64,000 bases of DNA from Isoetes taiwanensis (lineage: Eukaryota; Streptophyta; Lycopodiopsida; Isoetales; Isoetaceae). Numbering within the stretch: position 1 is the stretch's first letter; every line of letters begins with the position of its first letter. The notes under the pieces were generated by a model that searched no databases, was not told the DNA's origin, and saw nothing but the letters and a program-made list of their open reading frames with translations. This document shows, piece by piece, positions 22,712-34,390 of the stretch. The stretch is taken from contig JAJEKV010000062.1 of NCBI GenBank assembly GCA_021234155.1, positions 8,695,408-8,759,407 of the forward strand, given 5' to 3'. A program made the translations under genes and the position numbers.

Positions 22712-23601
22712 CTAACATCCATTGTGTCGGCTTTCATGCTCGACGTGCAATAACATCATCATGAGCAACCTCATGAATAATCTCATTAAGACCAAAATGA
22801 TCTTCCTCATCAATATTAGCAAAATTATGAACAAAGTCAAGGACATCAAGAGCAAAGGCAGATTCAGTAATAGGAGCAGGGGCAGTGACAGGAGCATGAT
22901 TTCATCAATAGAATGAAGATAAGTAAATGGAAAGCTGATCCCCAAATTGATATATTTTGGCATTATAGGCGTATATAATAAATTAGCTTCCTTAGCAAAA
23001 TCATCATTTTTACTCTCTTCAGGAGGAATATGAACATAAGTAGTACAGCAAACCAAAATCGTACAAAATTGTTGGGTTTAATAGCAGACCAAGCTTCTAA
23101 TGAAGTTTTGCCTTTCAATAAATAAGTAAGCAATTTTGCAGGTACACAGCAGCGCCAACAACTTCTACATAGAAACACATCCAAATTAATATGAGTAAGC
23201 ATGCAATGCACCGCATTCATGATGGTGCAATTCTTCCTCTCAGCAATACCATCCTGTTGAGGAGAATAAGGTGCAATGTATTCAAGAACAATGCTTGAAT
23301 GTGCACAAACTTTGTCAAATACCAAGGACTTAAACTTGCCACCATTATCAGTTCACAGTCTCTGAACCATTGTTCTAGTTTGAACTCCTATCATCTTTTT
23401 GGAAGTACAAAAGACTGATAATACTTCAAGTTTTCTAGTAATAAAGTACATAAATGTATAACCAAAGAGAATCACAGAATTATAGAATGGCCCACAAAGT
23501 TTAGAACGGACCAGTTCTAAGACTCGCGTAGCACGATATCTTTCCCCAGAGAATGAGTGGCAATGTGGCTTACCAATAACATATGCCTCACAAGCATTCA
23601 A
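22712..23601 (-). pseudogene. Copia 1 integrase remnant
   Basis: In minus-strand order: CEAYVIGKPHCHSF and ATRVLELVRSKLCGPF (pre-integrase zinc region and start of the core), then YIAPYSPQQDGIAERKN, with the core glutamate in AERKN. The remaining frames to 22712 are a low-similarity linker with leucine-rich simple sequence. Shifts at about 23350 and 23040 split the frame. Confidence 0.8.
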
Positions 23602-25628
23602 TACTCCACAAGGTTATCACAGCTCATGTCCAAAAGAGCTTGAAAGCTAGCATGACCAAAACGTCAATGCCACAAAGTACTAATATCATCACCATGAGAT
23701 ATCACAACATTAGCAAACCCATCATTCATCTTGAGTTTATAAAGATTGCCTTTGATGAAAAGCTGTCAAAGGTCTTCATATTTGGCGACCATATCTTAAA
23801 AGAGGTTTTCATGTATTTTCAAAGAGCCATAAAGAACTAGCATCACCACCACATAGTGTTAGACCAAATTTTGCACGAGGTCATACAAAGGGAAACTTAT
23901 CTAGATGCCAAACAATAACATGACAAGCTTTAACATAAAAAGTATGTTGGCTTGTTAAATTCAATAAGAAAACCTATAGCATTGAGGCAAGAAATAGAAT
24001 GGGGCACGCGCATTGAAATTCAACACTAAAACCAATATCCAATACATGCAAAATTTCATGCCTCCTCAACAATCATCCTTAATCAACATTCATGAAAGTG
24101 TTAGTTTCAAGCACATTATACATATCTCTTACCAGGTGGACCTCATGATGAATTCCAAGAAAAATTTTATGCTGTGTAGCAAACTTCCTGTAATAACATT
24201 CATCTTCCAAAGTCAATCTTCAAGAAAACTTTCCAATTAGAGATATTCAATCAGTCAATCTCCAAAGAGATTTTGCAATTTTCAGTAAGCCAATCTCCAA
24301 TGAGATTTTTCAATGTCAGTAAGTCAAATCTTTAATGAGATGTTCAATTAGATACTGGCCAATTTTCAATCAAGCTCCAAGGAGATTGCTTTGCCAAATT
24401 TCTAGTTTGCAATTATATATTTGTCAATTTTCAATAACATATCTTCTAGTTTGCATCTCCAATGAGATTTTCATTACACACTAGCAAATCGTAAATTCGT
24501 CTACAACAAGAGAGTAGAACGACAAGACATATGCCAAAATATGATATTCGTCATCACCATATGCAGTTAGAGGATGTACAAATACATCATTCAATTTCAA
24601 CCCATACGTATATATATACTGCAGTGCCAAAAGACACATCCATTGTAAAGAAATTAATCGACACCTCAGATTATTGAATACAAAACCAATAAACATAATA
24701 CCTGTCGTTCTTTACCATAACTTGTTCATGCACACAACCAAAAATTAATCCACAATTCAAGAATAATACGCACATGCAGCATCAAATGCGATTTCAACAG
24801 TGTAACTAGTAGATAAATCCAACTGCTAAAATTCCTAAGCACATGATAATCAAAACTTGCACACCTTCATGCTATCATACTTAACTTTCATACGTAAGTT
24901 CCATCATTTAAAACTTCCATGCTTAACTTCCATGATTCAAGACTTTCATGCTTAATTTAATAGGTATTTAACATCCCGGATATGGCTAAAGACAATGCAT
25001 ATCCAACTAGTTAAGAAGCAAATTCTTAGGCAACTTCTTAATTCTTAGGCAAGGAATTTAATGGTAGGCAGGATTTCAACACCCTGAATCCCTCTGCAAC
25101 GAGCAAGAGATGACAAGGTCTTCAGTTTCAAATCAGAGGTTTGTAGACTATTACAGCATGCTACCAATAGCTATTAGGAATCAAGAGGCAGCTGTTAAAA
25201 AGCTAGTGAGGCATATATCTTCAGGATCCATACAATGATGGTTTAGAAGATTCACAGATGCATTAAAAGGATATAGTTAATCATCAACAAGTAATACTAC
25301 TTTTTATCTTCAACAAATAACAAAGAATTAACTATCCAACATGAATACCACTTTCCATCCTTTCTTTTCCTCCTGTAGTCTTAAAACAGGGTTAGTCACT
25401 CAAATTTCGATAACTCAAACACTAATTATCCTTTTTGGCTGATTTTTGTTCCCACTTAAACTAGACTTTACGTTCTTTCCAGCAAGCTTTAGATCGCATG
25501 AATCTGATCTATATTCGAAAAGTTATGGCCTTCCAAAGTGAGGCTATCTTTTTACACCATAGCTGCGACTTTCTACTTCTGCTTTTGCATCAAACATAAA
25601 ACTAATGCTTATAGACTGTACAACGAAT
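23602..25628 (-). other. Copia 1 internal region without recognisable gag
   Basis: Between the integrase remnant and the primer-binding site no gag or protease motif is visible. Part of it (24240-24480) is a loose array of CAATCTCCAA(T/A)GAGATT units. Another part (24840-24960) repeats CTTCCATGCTTAA. The region may be an old deletion derivative filled by short repeats. Confidence 0.5.
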
Positions 25629-25643
25629 CTGGCTCTGATACCA
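25629..25643 (-). promoter_or_regulatory. Copia 1 primer-binding site (initiator tRNA-Met)
   Basis: On the minus strand TGGTATCAGAGCCAG follows the 5' LTR directly. It is complementary to the 3' end of plant initiator tRNA-Met, the usual Copia primer. Confidence 0.92.
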
Positions 25644-25842
25644 TGTTAGAAATATGAGACACACAAAACTTTTTCCACAAGACAAGATCATGTTTCATTC
25701 ATATGAGATACATATTTATACATCAATATGCGCCACAATTAGGCTAGTGCCACAATAGGCAAGAGTGCTATATGTGAAACATGTGCCATATATGGCAAAA
25801 GGTAAAGGTGCAATATCTCCTATAGAAAGGAGATTCCAAACA
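25644..25842 (-). repeat. Copia 1, 5' LTR
   Basis: This copy lies next to the primer-binding site, so it is the 5' LTR on the minus strand. It carries a TATA-like TATAAATATG in minus-strand reading near 25720. It is followed by the GATAA target duplication at 25843-25847. Confidence 0.95.
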
Positions 25843-26548
25843 GATAATTAGTATGAAAACTCCTGCAATAGAATCATTTCCTGCTTGTGCAAGCCTTCAG
25901 ACATTCGCTATGTTTGGGTGTATAAAACTAAGTGTTGAAGGATAACTACTAGCGGCAGGCAATGCGGGAAGCATATAAGGGAAGATTGGTAGCAATGCAA
26001 TCACAAGAGCCAGCAACGTTGATACATACAAAAAATGAATGTGGAAGTATTTAAAGAAAAGCCAGGTAAAAGAAGCCTGAAAGAAAGCAGATTTAACCGT
26101 GGCCCAGAGGATGCTACTGACAATTGCAGTATGAAAACTCCTGCAGTAGAACTATCCTGCAGAGTTCACTAATTTATGTCTGATCTACTTTTGTGATGCA
26201 GAGGGTCCAGAAGATGTGATTATGGAGGGCATCAGACACTACGATGACGTGATAAACAGCTTGGATAAAGGTAAGGCTTCCCCTATGTCGTTAAGAGAGG
26301 ACTTTGTTCGCGTTGATATTCTTGCTCATGGCCTAGATATTCAACCATATGATGACGGTGGATCATTTGGACTTGTCGCTTGCACTTGAAAACTTAGATA
26401 AGGGATGGCAGAGCCCAAGAATTATGTGAGTCATTAACATATCAGGATTAGGAATGATGTACCTCTCATAATATCGTTCAGTGAGATTTTGCAGCCTATG
26501 CCAAAGTATGCTTTGAGGCCGTTGGGGATCGTATGCAGCATTGGTCAA

Positions 26549-26746
26549 TGTTAGCAAGACACATGTCACATATCTATTCATAGATGACTAGGCATGCCAC
26601 CTAGGTGTTGCTGACATTTCTCTCCTATAAAGCCATAGTCACGCTTCATTGTTTTTCATTCAGAGTTCACTCACTAGACTAGCTAGATCGTCTATCTCAT
26701 TCTATCCTTGCAGTCTTCATCCTATTCATATCCAGTCATATCTTCA
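26549..26746 (+). repeat. Copia 2, 5' LTR
   Basis: TGTTAGCAAG ... ATATCTTCA. A TATAAA box lies at 26626-26631, followed by a likely transcription start region. The LTR differs from the 3' copy in CACATATC/CACGTGTC and CATTTCTC/CATGGCTC. Confidence 0.96.
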
Positions 26747-26760
26747 TGGTATCAGAGCTT
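26747..26760 (+). promoter_or_regulatory. Copia 2 primer-binding site (initiator tRNA-Met)
   Basis: TGGTATCAGAGCTT directly follows the 5' LTR and is complementary to the initiator tRNA-Met 3' end. Confidence 0.93.
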
Positions 26761-27143
26761 AATGCAAGGAGGAATTGAATGCGAATCCTAGCAGGTGGGA
26801 TCAGAACGACTATTCCTTTTTTCGGGTCTGATCAGGAGGAATTTGAATCGATTCAAATTCGAATTTGAATCGTTGGTTGAAATCGTTGGCTGAAATAAAT
26901 TTTCGTCAACCTTTTAGGGCAACTTTTAGGGCTGGATGTGATACACGTCACCTAAAATATTTTTGGCTTGCCGGATTCTCTCCCTTTTTTTGACGTTTGG
27001 CCAAAATTAGGTGAAGAACACCCGATGACAATTCTTTGACAATCCGTGCCTCCTTCTTGGCACCTTCCTTCTCCCTCAATCCGTGCCTCCTTCTTGGCTC
27101 TGTTCAATTTGAACTGTTTGGATCTGCATTCTTTTCACCACAA

Positions 27144-27869
27144 ATGGCTACAGATGCCAATCCTTGGAAATATTTTATTCACCCTGTGTTAGATATTGAC
27201 AATTATTTCACATGGCGAGATGCCTTTGAGACCAATCTTAATTTGAGAGGTTTGAGAGCTGTTTTTCAACCCAAATGGAACCCTACTTCAGCTGATGATT
27301 TGGAAAAGGATTTTATGGCTTTGAATCATCTCAAAGCATGTATTTGTCCAGATTTTCAGAGAGATATTCGAGGGTATACAACTTTTACCCCAGCATTTGA
27401 TTTTTTGCATAAAAATTGCATTCAGGCAGGTGAAGGTCAGCAACTTGGTATTCAAAGCCAGATGGATAATCTCAGGTTGGAAACTTGCACTAATATGCGA
27501 GATTATCTGCAACAATTGAAAGCATTGAAGGAAAAATTGCTTGCTGCAGGTGGTACTGTATCAGATTTGTCTCTCATCCACTATGCTCTCAAAGGTTTGC
27601 CTCGTGAGTATCAAAGTATCTCTGATTATTACAAGCTCCAAGATAAGATCACTATCTCTTTCCATCAACTTCAACTGAAACTTGTAGATGCTGAACAAGG
27701 TCATAAAAGATATGATCAAATGGAAGCTAGTTTCTATTCTAGAACTAGGCTTTCTTCACCACCTATTACTCCCATAGTTGCTGCATCTGGATCTACTTCT
27801 TCTTCCCCTTCCCATGAGGCTGCTGAGGAAGCAAAATCAGGCTCCAAATCGGATCTAAGCAACCCTTGA
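27144..27869 (+). CDS. Copia 2 gag polyprotein (intact N-terminal part)
   Basis: Gag forms the virus-like particle that packages the element RNA. The ATG at 27144 (MATDANPWKYF) is chosen because homology to Copia gag starts just after it; an upstream in-frame ATG at 27036 adds 36 residues without homology. Residues about 10-190 form the UBN2-type gag domain: YFTWRDAFETNL, LQQLKALKEKLLAAG, ALKGLPREYQSISDYY. A Ser-rich tail ends at the stop at 27867. The expected zinc knuckle lies just beyond, at 27872-27913, in another frame. It keeps its first Cys, the His and the last Cys (CFSA, then KGHVKRDC), but the second Cys codon is changed and two stops are present. Confidence 0.85.
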   Translation: MATDANPWKYFIHPVLDIDNYFTWRDAFETNLNLRGLRAVFQPKWNPTSADDLEKDFMALNHLKACICPDFQRDIRGYTTFTPAFDFLHKNCIQAGEGQQLGIQSQMDNLRLETCTNMRDYLQQLKALKEKLLAAGGTVSDLSLIHYALKGLPREYQSISDYYKLQDKITISFHQLQLKLVDAEQGHKRYDQMEASFYSRTRLSSPPITPIVAASGSTSSSPSHEAAEEAKSGSKSDLSNP

Positions 27870-28053
27870 TTTGCTTTTCCGCGTGATAAAAGGGTCATGT
27901 TAAGCGTGATTGCAGAAAGCTTCTAAAAGATATGGCGAATTTCTAAAACACAAGGAGGCCAAACCAAAAGGTGCAGATTCAACTATTTCGAGTGCATTAA
28001 ATGCACATGTTTCCCATGTTGATTTGGAGGAGGCGTAATTACAGTTCCTCAAT

Positions 28054-29166
28054 GTGTCATTTGCAGAGAATTTACAGCCACGAACTTGGCTTGTTGATTT
28101 CGGGGCCACCAAGCATTTGGCGGGCCAATCGAATGATTTCCGGACTCTTCATTCGTATGACAAAACAATTGGTAAAATGGCCGATGGAAATATTGCTAAA
28201 TCTGCGGCAAAAGGTGATGTATCTATTCCTACAAACATTGTCTTTCTCTCAAAATTAAAGGCGTCATTCTAGTGCCCGGATTACTTGTGAACTTACTTAG
28301 TGTAAGTGAGTTTGATCGAAAGATGGGCTATTGATTGCTATTCTCGGGTGGGTATGTTCACATTCTTCATAAAAATCCTTTGGATTTTGTTGATCTTCAA
28401 CTTTTGGGCCCTATAGCCAATGGTCATTTAAACGAGGAAGGCTTGTATATTTTGGATTCTACTTCACAACAAAAAGGAGTATCATGTGAATCATCACTTC
28501 GCATTCTTCTTTGTTCCAAGAACATGGGAATCATTATGGCATGCAAGATTCGGACATATTCATCTTCCAGCTCTAGTTTCAGCCTCAAAATTGAATATGG
28601 TTCAAGGCATGCCTACACTTACTACCAAGGACTTGAAATGTGCTGCATGTAGTCTTGGAAAGCAAGTACAAGCATCTTATCCATCACAAGCTGAGTTTCG
28701 AGCCCAACAACCATTGGGCTCGCGCAGATACGGACATATGTCATCTCCCTCTTGAATCACTGGCCGGTAATGTGTATTTCCTTGTCATAGTGGATGATTT
28801 TAGTAGATATACATGGGTTTTCCAATCAAATTCAAGTCTCAAGCTCTTGCTATCTTCAAAACCTTTAGTCTGCAAATTGAAAATGAATTATCTACTACTA
28901 TTAAAGCTCTTCGGTCTGATAATGCGAAGGAGTATATCTCTAATGAATTTCAGACCTATCTTCAGTCCAAAGGGATCCATAGAGAGTTGATTGTGCCTTA
29001 CGCTCACTCTCAAAATGGAGTAGCGGAACGAAAGAATAGAACTCTTATGAATTTGGCTCAAACATGCTCAAATATAAAGAGTTACCTCGAACATTGGGCT
29101 GGAGGCAGTTCTAATCTGCGGCTTATTTGTGTAACACGGGGCTCCCACCCGGGCCATCAACTTTAA
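28054..29166 (+). pseudogene. Copia 2 protease and integrase, broken
   Basis: Protease: TWLVDFGATKHLAG near 28087, where the active Asp is followed by Phe instead of the usual Ser. Pre-integrase zinc region: LWHARFGHIH, then KCAACSLGKQ (28530-28670). Integrase core: first Asp in FLVIVDDFSRYTWVF (28780-28825), second in ALRSDNAKEY, Glu in NGVAERKNR. All three catalytic acids survive but lie in three frames separated by shifts near 28270, 28750 and 28830. Confidence 0.87.
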
Positions 29167-29979
29167 GACACCTTTTGAGGCTCAGTATGGAACGAAGCCA
29201 GATGTGTCTAATCTAAGGGTTTTTGGCTGCCTAGGATTTGCTAGTGTTCCTCGCGAATTACTTGCAAAAAACAGGGCAAGTTAGTCGACAGGGCCATAAA
29301 AGTGATTTTTATTGGATATCCAAGCAACATGAAGGGATGGCGATGCTTTGACCCCTGTTACCAAGCGTGTGTTTGCCTCTAGAAGCATGCACTTTCTTGA
29401 GGATGCAGTCTACTCTAAGGAGTTTTATCATCCTAACAACACCGATTATGCCAAAGTCATCATCAACACTTTTGATATTAACCACGACACTCAAGCCGAC
29501 CAACTGCGGGGTCTTCTCATATGGTTCATAATGGTGGCATTTCATCTACTTCTGTTGTACCTTCCATTGTTGCAAGCCCTTCACGTCTTTGCTGCTACTC
29601 CTAGTGTTGCAAGCTCTTCCGGTACTCGATATTCCAACCGGCCGCAAGGCAAAGCAAATAGAGCGAGATGGTGCAGATGCCTATGCGGACTATGAACCCC
29701 TTGAATATCACGAGCCCATTGCGGATGAAGATAGTGAAGGGTATGAGTCGATTCACATTCATTTGAGCTGCCCATTCCTGAACCACGCGCCAGAGGCAAT
29801 AGTTCCCGATCTTCCCTTGCTTAGAAGATCTGCGAGAATTGCCGAAAGTTGACCTATTGACTACTCGGAAGATGGCTCCTCTAAAGTTACTCAGAACTAT
29901 GCTCTTATGACCAAGGTCTTATCACTGAAGTTGATCCTGTTAATCATGTTCAAGCGATGAAAGAACCACACTAGGTTGC

Positions 29980-31492
29980 AGCAATGGAAGACAAATTATT
30001 CATGTTACATAACCAAGGTACATGGGAGCTGGTTCCTAAACCAACAGGAAAAATATAATTGGAGCTAAATGGGTATTCAAAACAAAGTACCATGCTGATG
30101 GTACTCTTTCTAAGCACAAAGCAAGGCTGGTTGCAAAAGGGTTCATCAAAAAGAAGGGTTTGATTATCATGATGTGTTTGCTCCGGTTGTCAAGTTAGAC
30201 ACAAAGCAATAATAGCTTTGGCGCGCAAGCAAAAGGCTGGCCTCTCTATCAAATGGATTTCAAACCGCCTTTTTGAATGGAGATCTAGAAGAGGAACTTT
30301 ACATGTTTCAACCACCGGGCTTTAAAGATAAGGAGCATCCAACTTACGTGTGCAAATTGAAAAAGAGCCCTGTATGGCCTCTGAGACAAGCTCCTCCTTC
30401 TTTGGAATCGTAAAAATCAATGCATTTCTCTTGCGTCTTGGTTACCAGAGATCTAGAGCAGACCGAGCCTTTATTTCATGTTCACCGATTCTCAAGTTAG
30501 TGTGCTCCTTCTCTATGTTGATGACACGATTATGACGGGGGATCAGATTCTATTGTTTCTCATACTAAGAAAGCACTTACGAGAAAATTTTGAAGTAAAT
30601 GATTTGGGCCTAATGCATTATTGTTTGGGAATGGAAATTTGGAAAGGTGCTCAAAGCATTCATCTCACTCAGCAGAAGTACACCATTGAACTTCTTGAGA
30701 AGTTTCATATGGCAGATTGCAACAGCATCATCCACTCCGTTTGAGGTAGGTTGCACTCTAACTCTAGACTCCAACCATCCGGATGTTGATGCCACTCTTT
30801 GAGATAGCTAGTTGGGGCTTTACTTTATCTTACCAACACTAGGCCAGATTTGGTATATGCTGTTGCAGTCCTTACTAGGTTTATGCATCATCCTAAAGTA
30901 CCGCATTGAAAGCAGCTAAACGAAGTTCTCCATTACCTCAAAGGTACTCAAAGTGAAGGAGTCCTATATACCAAAGTTGATCATCCTACTCTTATGTTGT
31001 TCTCAGATTCGATATGGCATCTACAGACCTTGAGAAAAGAAAATGCATTACTTGGATTCGTTTCCTTTCTTGGAGGCAATCCTATTAGTTGGGGATCTAA
31101 AAAGCAAAAGACAAACAAACATCATTACTCTTTTGAGGCTGAACTCAAGGCCTTGGTTACAACAGTACAAAGAGATGCGCTTATGCGTTGGTTGGTTCAC
31201 TTATATGAAGATTTGGGCTGTCCACTCAAACCTGCAACCATTCTTTGTGATAACAAGTGGAGCCATTGCTCATGCCAAAGACTACAAGATGCATCTGCTT
31301 ATCAAGCATATGGATATCAAACTGTGGTTTGTCAAAGAGCAGCTCCAAAATGGATATCTCTTGCTGTCTTACTGCTCTACCAAACATCAAGTTGCTGATG
31401 GGTTCACAAAACCTCTTGGAGGACATCAATTCCGTCAGATGAAGCAGCTCTTGCATGTTCTGCCCCATGCTCATTCGCAGGGGGGATCATAG
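29980..31492 (+). pseudogene. Copia 2 reverse transcriptase and RNase H, broken
   Basis: Reverse transcriptase motifs occur in changing frames: GAKWVFKTKYHADGT and KARLVAKGF (30060-30150), YQMDFKPPF, then VLLLYVDDTIMTGD with the YVDD core (30508-30519) and DLGLMHYCLGMEIW. RNase H follows at 30994-31492, with GGNPISWGSKKQ, TKHQVADGFTKPL and HQFRQMKQLLHV. Stops near 30055, 30190 and 30740, plus several shifts, make it non-coding. Confidence 0.88.
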
Positions 31493-31575
31493 TATTTCTT
31501 TTCTCTAAAGCCTCTCCCTCAGGAGGTTTTTTTTGTTTGTTCTCTGTTTCTGTTTTTTCAGTTCAGTCCTGCTAG

Positions 31576-31588
31576 TCATCAGGGGGGA
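31576..31588 (+). promoter_or_regulatory. Copia 2 polypurine tract
   Basis: AGGGGGGAT ends immediately before TGTTAGCAAG, the 3' LTR start. Confidence 0.85.
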
Positions 31589-31786
31589 TGTTAGCAAGAC
31601 ACATGTCACGTGTCTATTCATAGATGACTAGGCATGCCACCTAGGTGTTGCTGACATGGCTCTCCTATAAAGCCATAGTCACGCTTCATTGTTTTTCATT
31701 CAGAGTTCACTCACTAGACTAGCTAGATCGTCTATCTCATTCTATCCTTGCAGTCTTCATCCTATTCATATCCAGTCATATCTTCA
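31589..31786 (+). repeat. Copia 2, 3' LTR
   Basis: 198 bp, nearly identical to 26549-26746. It is followed by the GTCAA duplication at 31787-31791. Confidence 0.96.
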
Positions 31787-32715
31787 GTCAACAATATATG
31801 AACATTCTAAGAGTGCAGGTACAGAATTATCTAACTTGCTGCATAAGGGTGAAGAAAATTGAAACTGTATTAAAGCCTGACAGGATGAGTTCAAATCTGC
31901 ATGGCAGCATTTAGTAGACTAAAGAGGCTATCTAATGTGCAATATACTTCTTAATCAGGTCCTTGTGATCCTGCTAAGTCAAAACACTAGCATTGCTTTA
32001 CATTCTGCCACGATGCTTGCACATCATAATATGCTGCGTGCACATGCCCATGCAGCGCGCATATATATGCAAAGTTTCCACGTATGCTTATATAGACAAA
32101 GACATGATACTTGGTTTGGATTCCATCTCGCTATTCTAGTGAGCAGTCAAAACAGAGGGACACATTGGAATTGATCTGCTTAGCCTCTGACATGAACCCC
32201 TCAATGACGCTGATGAAGATGCAAAAGCAACTCAGAGGGCCCTTGATTTTCAACTAGGATTGTATTTTCCCACCCTTCTGCAAAGAAGATAATTAAATTA
32301 ATCGACAAAAGTCTAATTGTTTTTCCAAATATTGGTGCAGGTCATTGGGTCCTATAATATCTGGTAACTATTTTCTTTCAATGAGGCAAAGGATTGGAAA
32401 TCGTTTGCTAGTATTTACTGAAGAGGAAGCTTTCATTATTAAGAGTTCTGCAGATTCTGTGGCTCTTCATTCTTATGCTTCCTATTATGCCTCAAATATT
32501 TCTCGTGGCAGTTCACATAAAATTTTTTTTCCATGCCGAAGCGCAGGTGTTACCACAAATGAGATTCTATAAGCATTAACCATCTGTTTAAAGTCAGGGT
32601 TAATGAGTATCTGATAATTACAGTAAGTGACATGAAGCTTGAAATTCTTCCAGAACAGAAGGATGGCATAGAGATAGGAATAACCCAAGATACACTAAAT
32701 AATATGGCAAAAATG

Positions 32716-34218
32716 GTATGCTCCCCCCATTTTGCATGGTATTGCCTAAATTACTACAGCTTGATTTTTGGTGATAGTCCTTAGACATGCCAACCAACAC
32801 ATCTTTTGTGAGGGACTCACAAAGAACTGAGTACATAAGCACCATGTTGATTGCCTACATGCTGCCTTAAGGTAATATTCACAAAAGACATATAGGCAGG
32901 GGGAAACATTGACTGATTATTGGATTTAACTCATAAGCATGGTGTAAATGTCGTATGGTCATTCTTGGATGTATATGAGTGGGGTTTCAATTGGCTTTAT
33001 GGTATATAAGCCATGGACAGGAAAATGATGGTTAGACAGCCAAAGGAAAGGACTCTGCTTTATGGTACAAAAGGTTCTTGACAATCAATAATCAACTGGC
33101 TTGAAAGCTCTATATATCTATGATCAACAATCTAGCGATTGAATTACTGTATCATCAGCTTAAACTAACGAGTAAGTAACTTAATTCTGTGCCTCAGGTA
33201 GCACACGCAGTATAATTCGCCGAAAATGAGTCCATAGGAACTACCATTAATCCAGCCAAAATACACATCTGATCGTGTAAGTTTGACTATGTTCTTCACG
33301 TTTGATCTTGCACTGGCAAATCTGTGAATATTTCTATTCTCACTAGCAAGAAGTCTATAACATTAAGGGTAACATATTAACAACCCAAAGAGCTTGGTTG
33401 ATGTGAAAGAGCTTTCGATTTTCACTGAATTTGAAATTGAAACAGCAGATGGAAATTTTTTCCAGACATTACCCATCCACAAAAATTTCCAAAACTAACC
33501 TATTAGAATATGAAAATCGGCTCTGAGATTGGCAGACTCAAATTTAAAATAAAATGATCTGTTCAATGCCTAAAACTTGCATTTGGCTATGATCATTCAA
33601 AACATTTGCTTAAGAAGATGGCAGAAGCCTTACAGATGAGCATATCTATTAAAGCGTTGAAAAGTCACTTCGGGATGCAACACGGGCGATGCTTTGGCGC
33701 CAGAGAATGCAAGAAAAACAAAAGAAAGCATTTCCCGCCCAAGTTTCTTCTCAAAAATTTGTGTCGTCGAAGTTTCTTCTTTTGTCACGATGGGCAAGTG
33801 ACGCCTGCACATCTGTCATGCGTGAATCAAACATGATAAAATTTCTTCTCTTTCAATGGTCCATGGCAATCCCTGGGAACGGACTTGGGGGTTGGCATAT
33901 GCTAAGAATATTCGAAGGGAAAGGTGCAGATTATGACAGAGAATGAATGGAGGGCTGGTACACTTGGAAGCCGCATTTCACGCAGCCTTTCTAAACAGAG
34001 TGGCCGTTGACGAAGAGATAGAAATGGGACATGCCTCGCATGCATGCAGAAGTTGGAGCGATGCAAAAACATGGAAAGCAAAAACCTGCCATTCGACTGC
34101 GCGCTACAAATCCTAGTGAAGAAATTGTAGGAGGGAGCTAGAAAGCATTACTGCGATTGAAAGGGACACCAGGCCACTTTTCCTTTTAATGTGAATGTAT
34201 TTATAACTAGAGGTTATT
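32716..34218. other. No gene seen
   Basis: AT-rich sequence after the last beta-glucosidase piece. Further exons of that gene (nucleophile ENG segment, C-terminus) were looked for and not found. Confidence 0.5.
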
Positions 34219-34334
34219 GGTTAAGAAGGGGATAAACACCCCTGCGAGCCCATTACAGCAGATAAACGAGCAAGCCCGGAGGAGCCCGTTTATCTGCTGT
34301 GAGGGGCAAGCAGGGATGTTTATCCCCTTTAACC
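34219..34334. repeat. Fold-back repeat, arms of about 50 bp
   Basis: The left arm (GGTTAAGAAGGGGATAAACA, then ACAGCAGATAAACG) is mirrored by the right arm (CGTTTATCTGCTGT, then ATGTTTATCCCCTTTAACC). The loop is about 12 bases. Only a few mismatches and one short indel separate the arms. It could be a small MITE, but clear target duplications were not found. Confidence 0.85.
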
Positions 34335-34390
34335 GGCAGGGCACAAACAGAGCTCCAGAGCAAGGCTTATCAGCTGGTTCGGATGCCCAT

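Larger units (their letters stand above)
21338..25842 (-). mobile_element. Ty1/Copia retrotransposon 1, 4505 bp, non-autonomous
   Basis: Two 199-bp LTRs (21338-21536 and 25644-25842) begin TG and end CA and are flanked by GATAA on both sides (21333-21337, 25843-25847). The primer-binding site and polypurine tract place transcription on the minus strand. Domains on that strand are an integrase remnant, a truncated reverse transcriptase and RNase H, all with stops and shifts. No gag was recognised in 23602-25628. The LTRs differ at a single base that I can see, so the insertion is young although the genes are broken. Confidence 0.95.
26549..31786 (+). mobile_element. Ty1/Copia retrotransposon 2, 5238 bp, defective
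   Basis: 198-bp LTRs at 26549-26746 and 31589-31786 are flanked by GTCAA (26544-26548, 31787-31791). The primer-binding site, gag, protease, integrase, reverse transcriptase, RNase H and polypurine tract occur in normal Copia order on the plus strand. Gag is open, but pol has many stops and shifts. The LTRs differ at four positions that I can see, so the insertion is fairly recent. It interrupts the beta-glucosidase pseudogene. Confidence 0.96.
26202..32715 (+). pseudogene. Glycoside hydrolase family 1 (beta-glucosidase) pseudogene, split by Copia 2
   Basis: Four separated pieces match plant family 1 beta-glucosidases in the right order. The piece at 26202-26270 reads MEGIRHYDDVINSLDKG, a typical short exon, with GCAG before it and GTAAGG after it. 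The piece at 32147-32262 reads HEPLNDADEDAKATQRALDF and LGL; TGA stands where Trp precedes HEP. The piece at 32341-32510 follows TTGGTGCAG and reads GPIISGNYFLSMRQRIGNR, then FTEEEAFIIKSSAD, with the conserved IGINHYTS altered to VALHSYAS. The piece at 32624-32715 reads SDMKLEILPEQKDGIEIGI. Exons for the acid/base (NEP) and nucleophile (ENG) segments were not found. Copia 2 sits between the first and second pieces. The family hydrolyses beta-glucosides, but this copy is dead. Confidence 0.8.
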
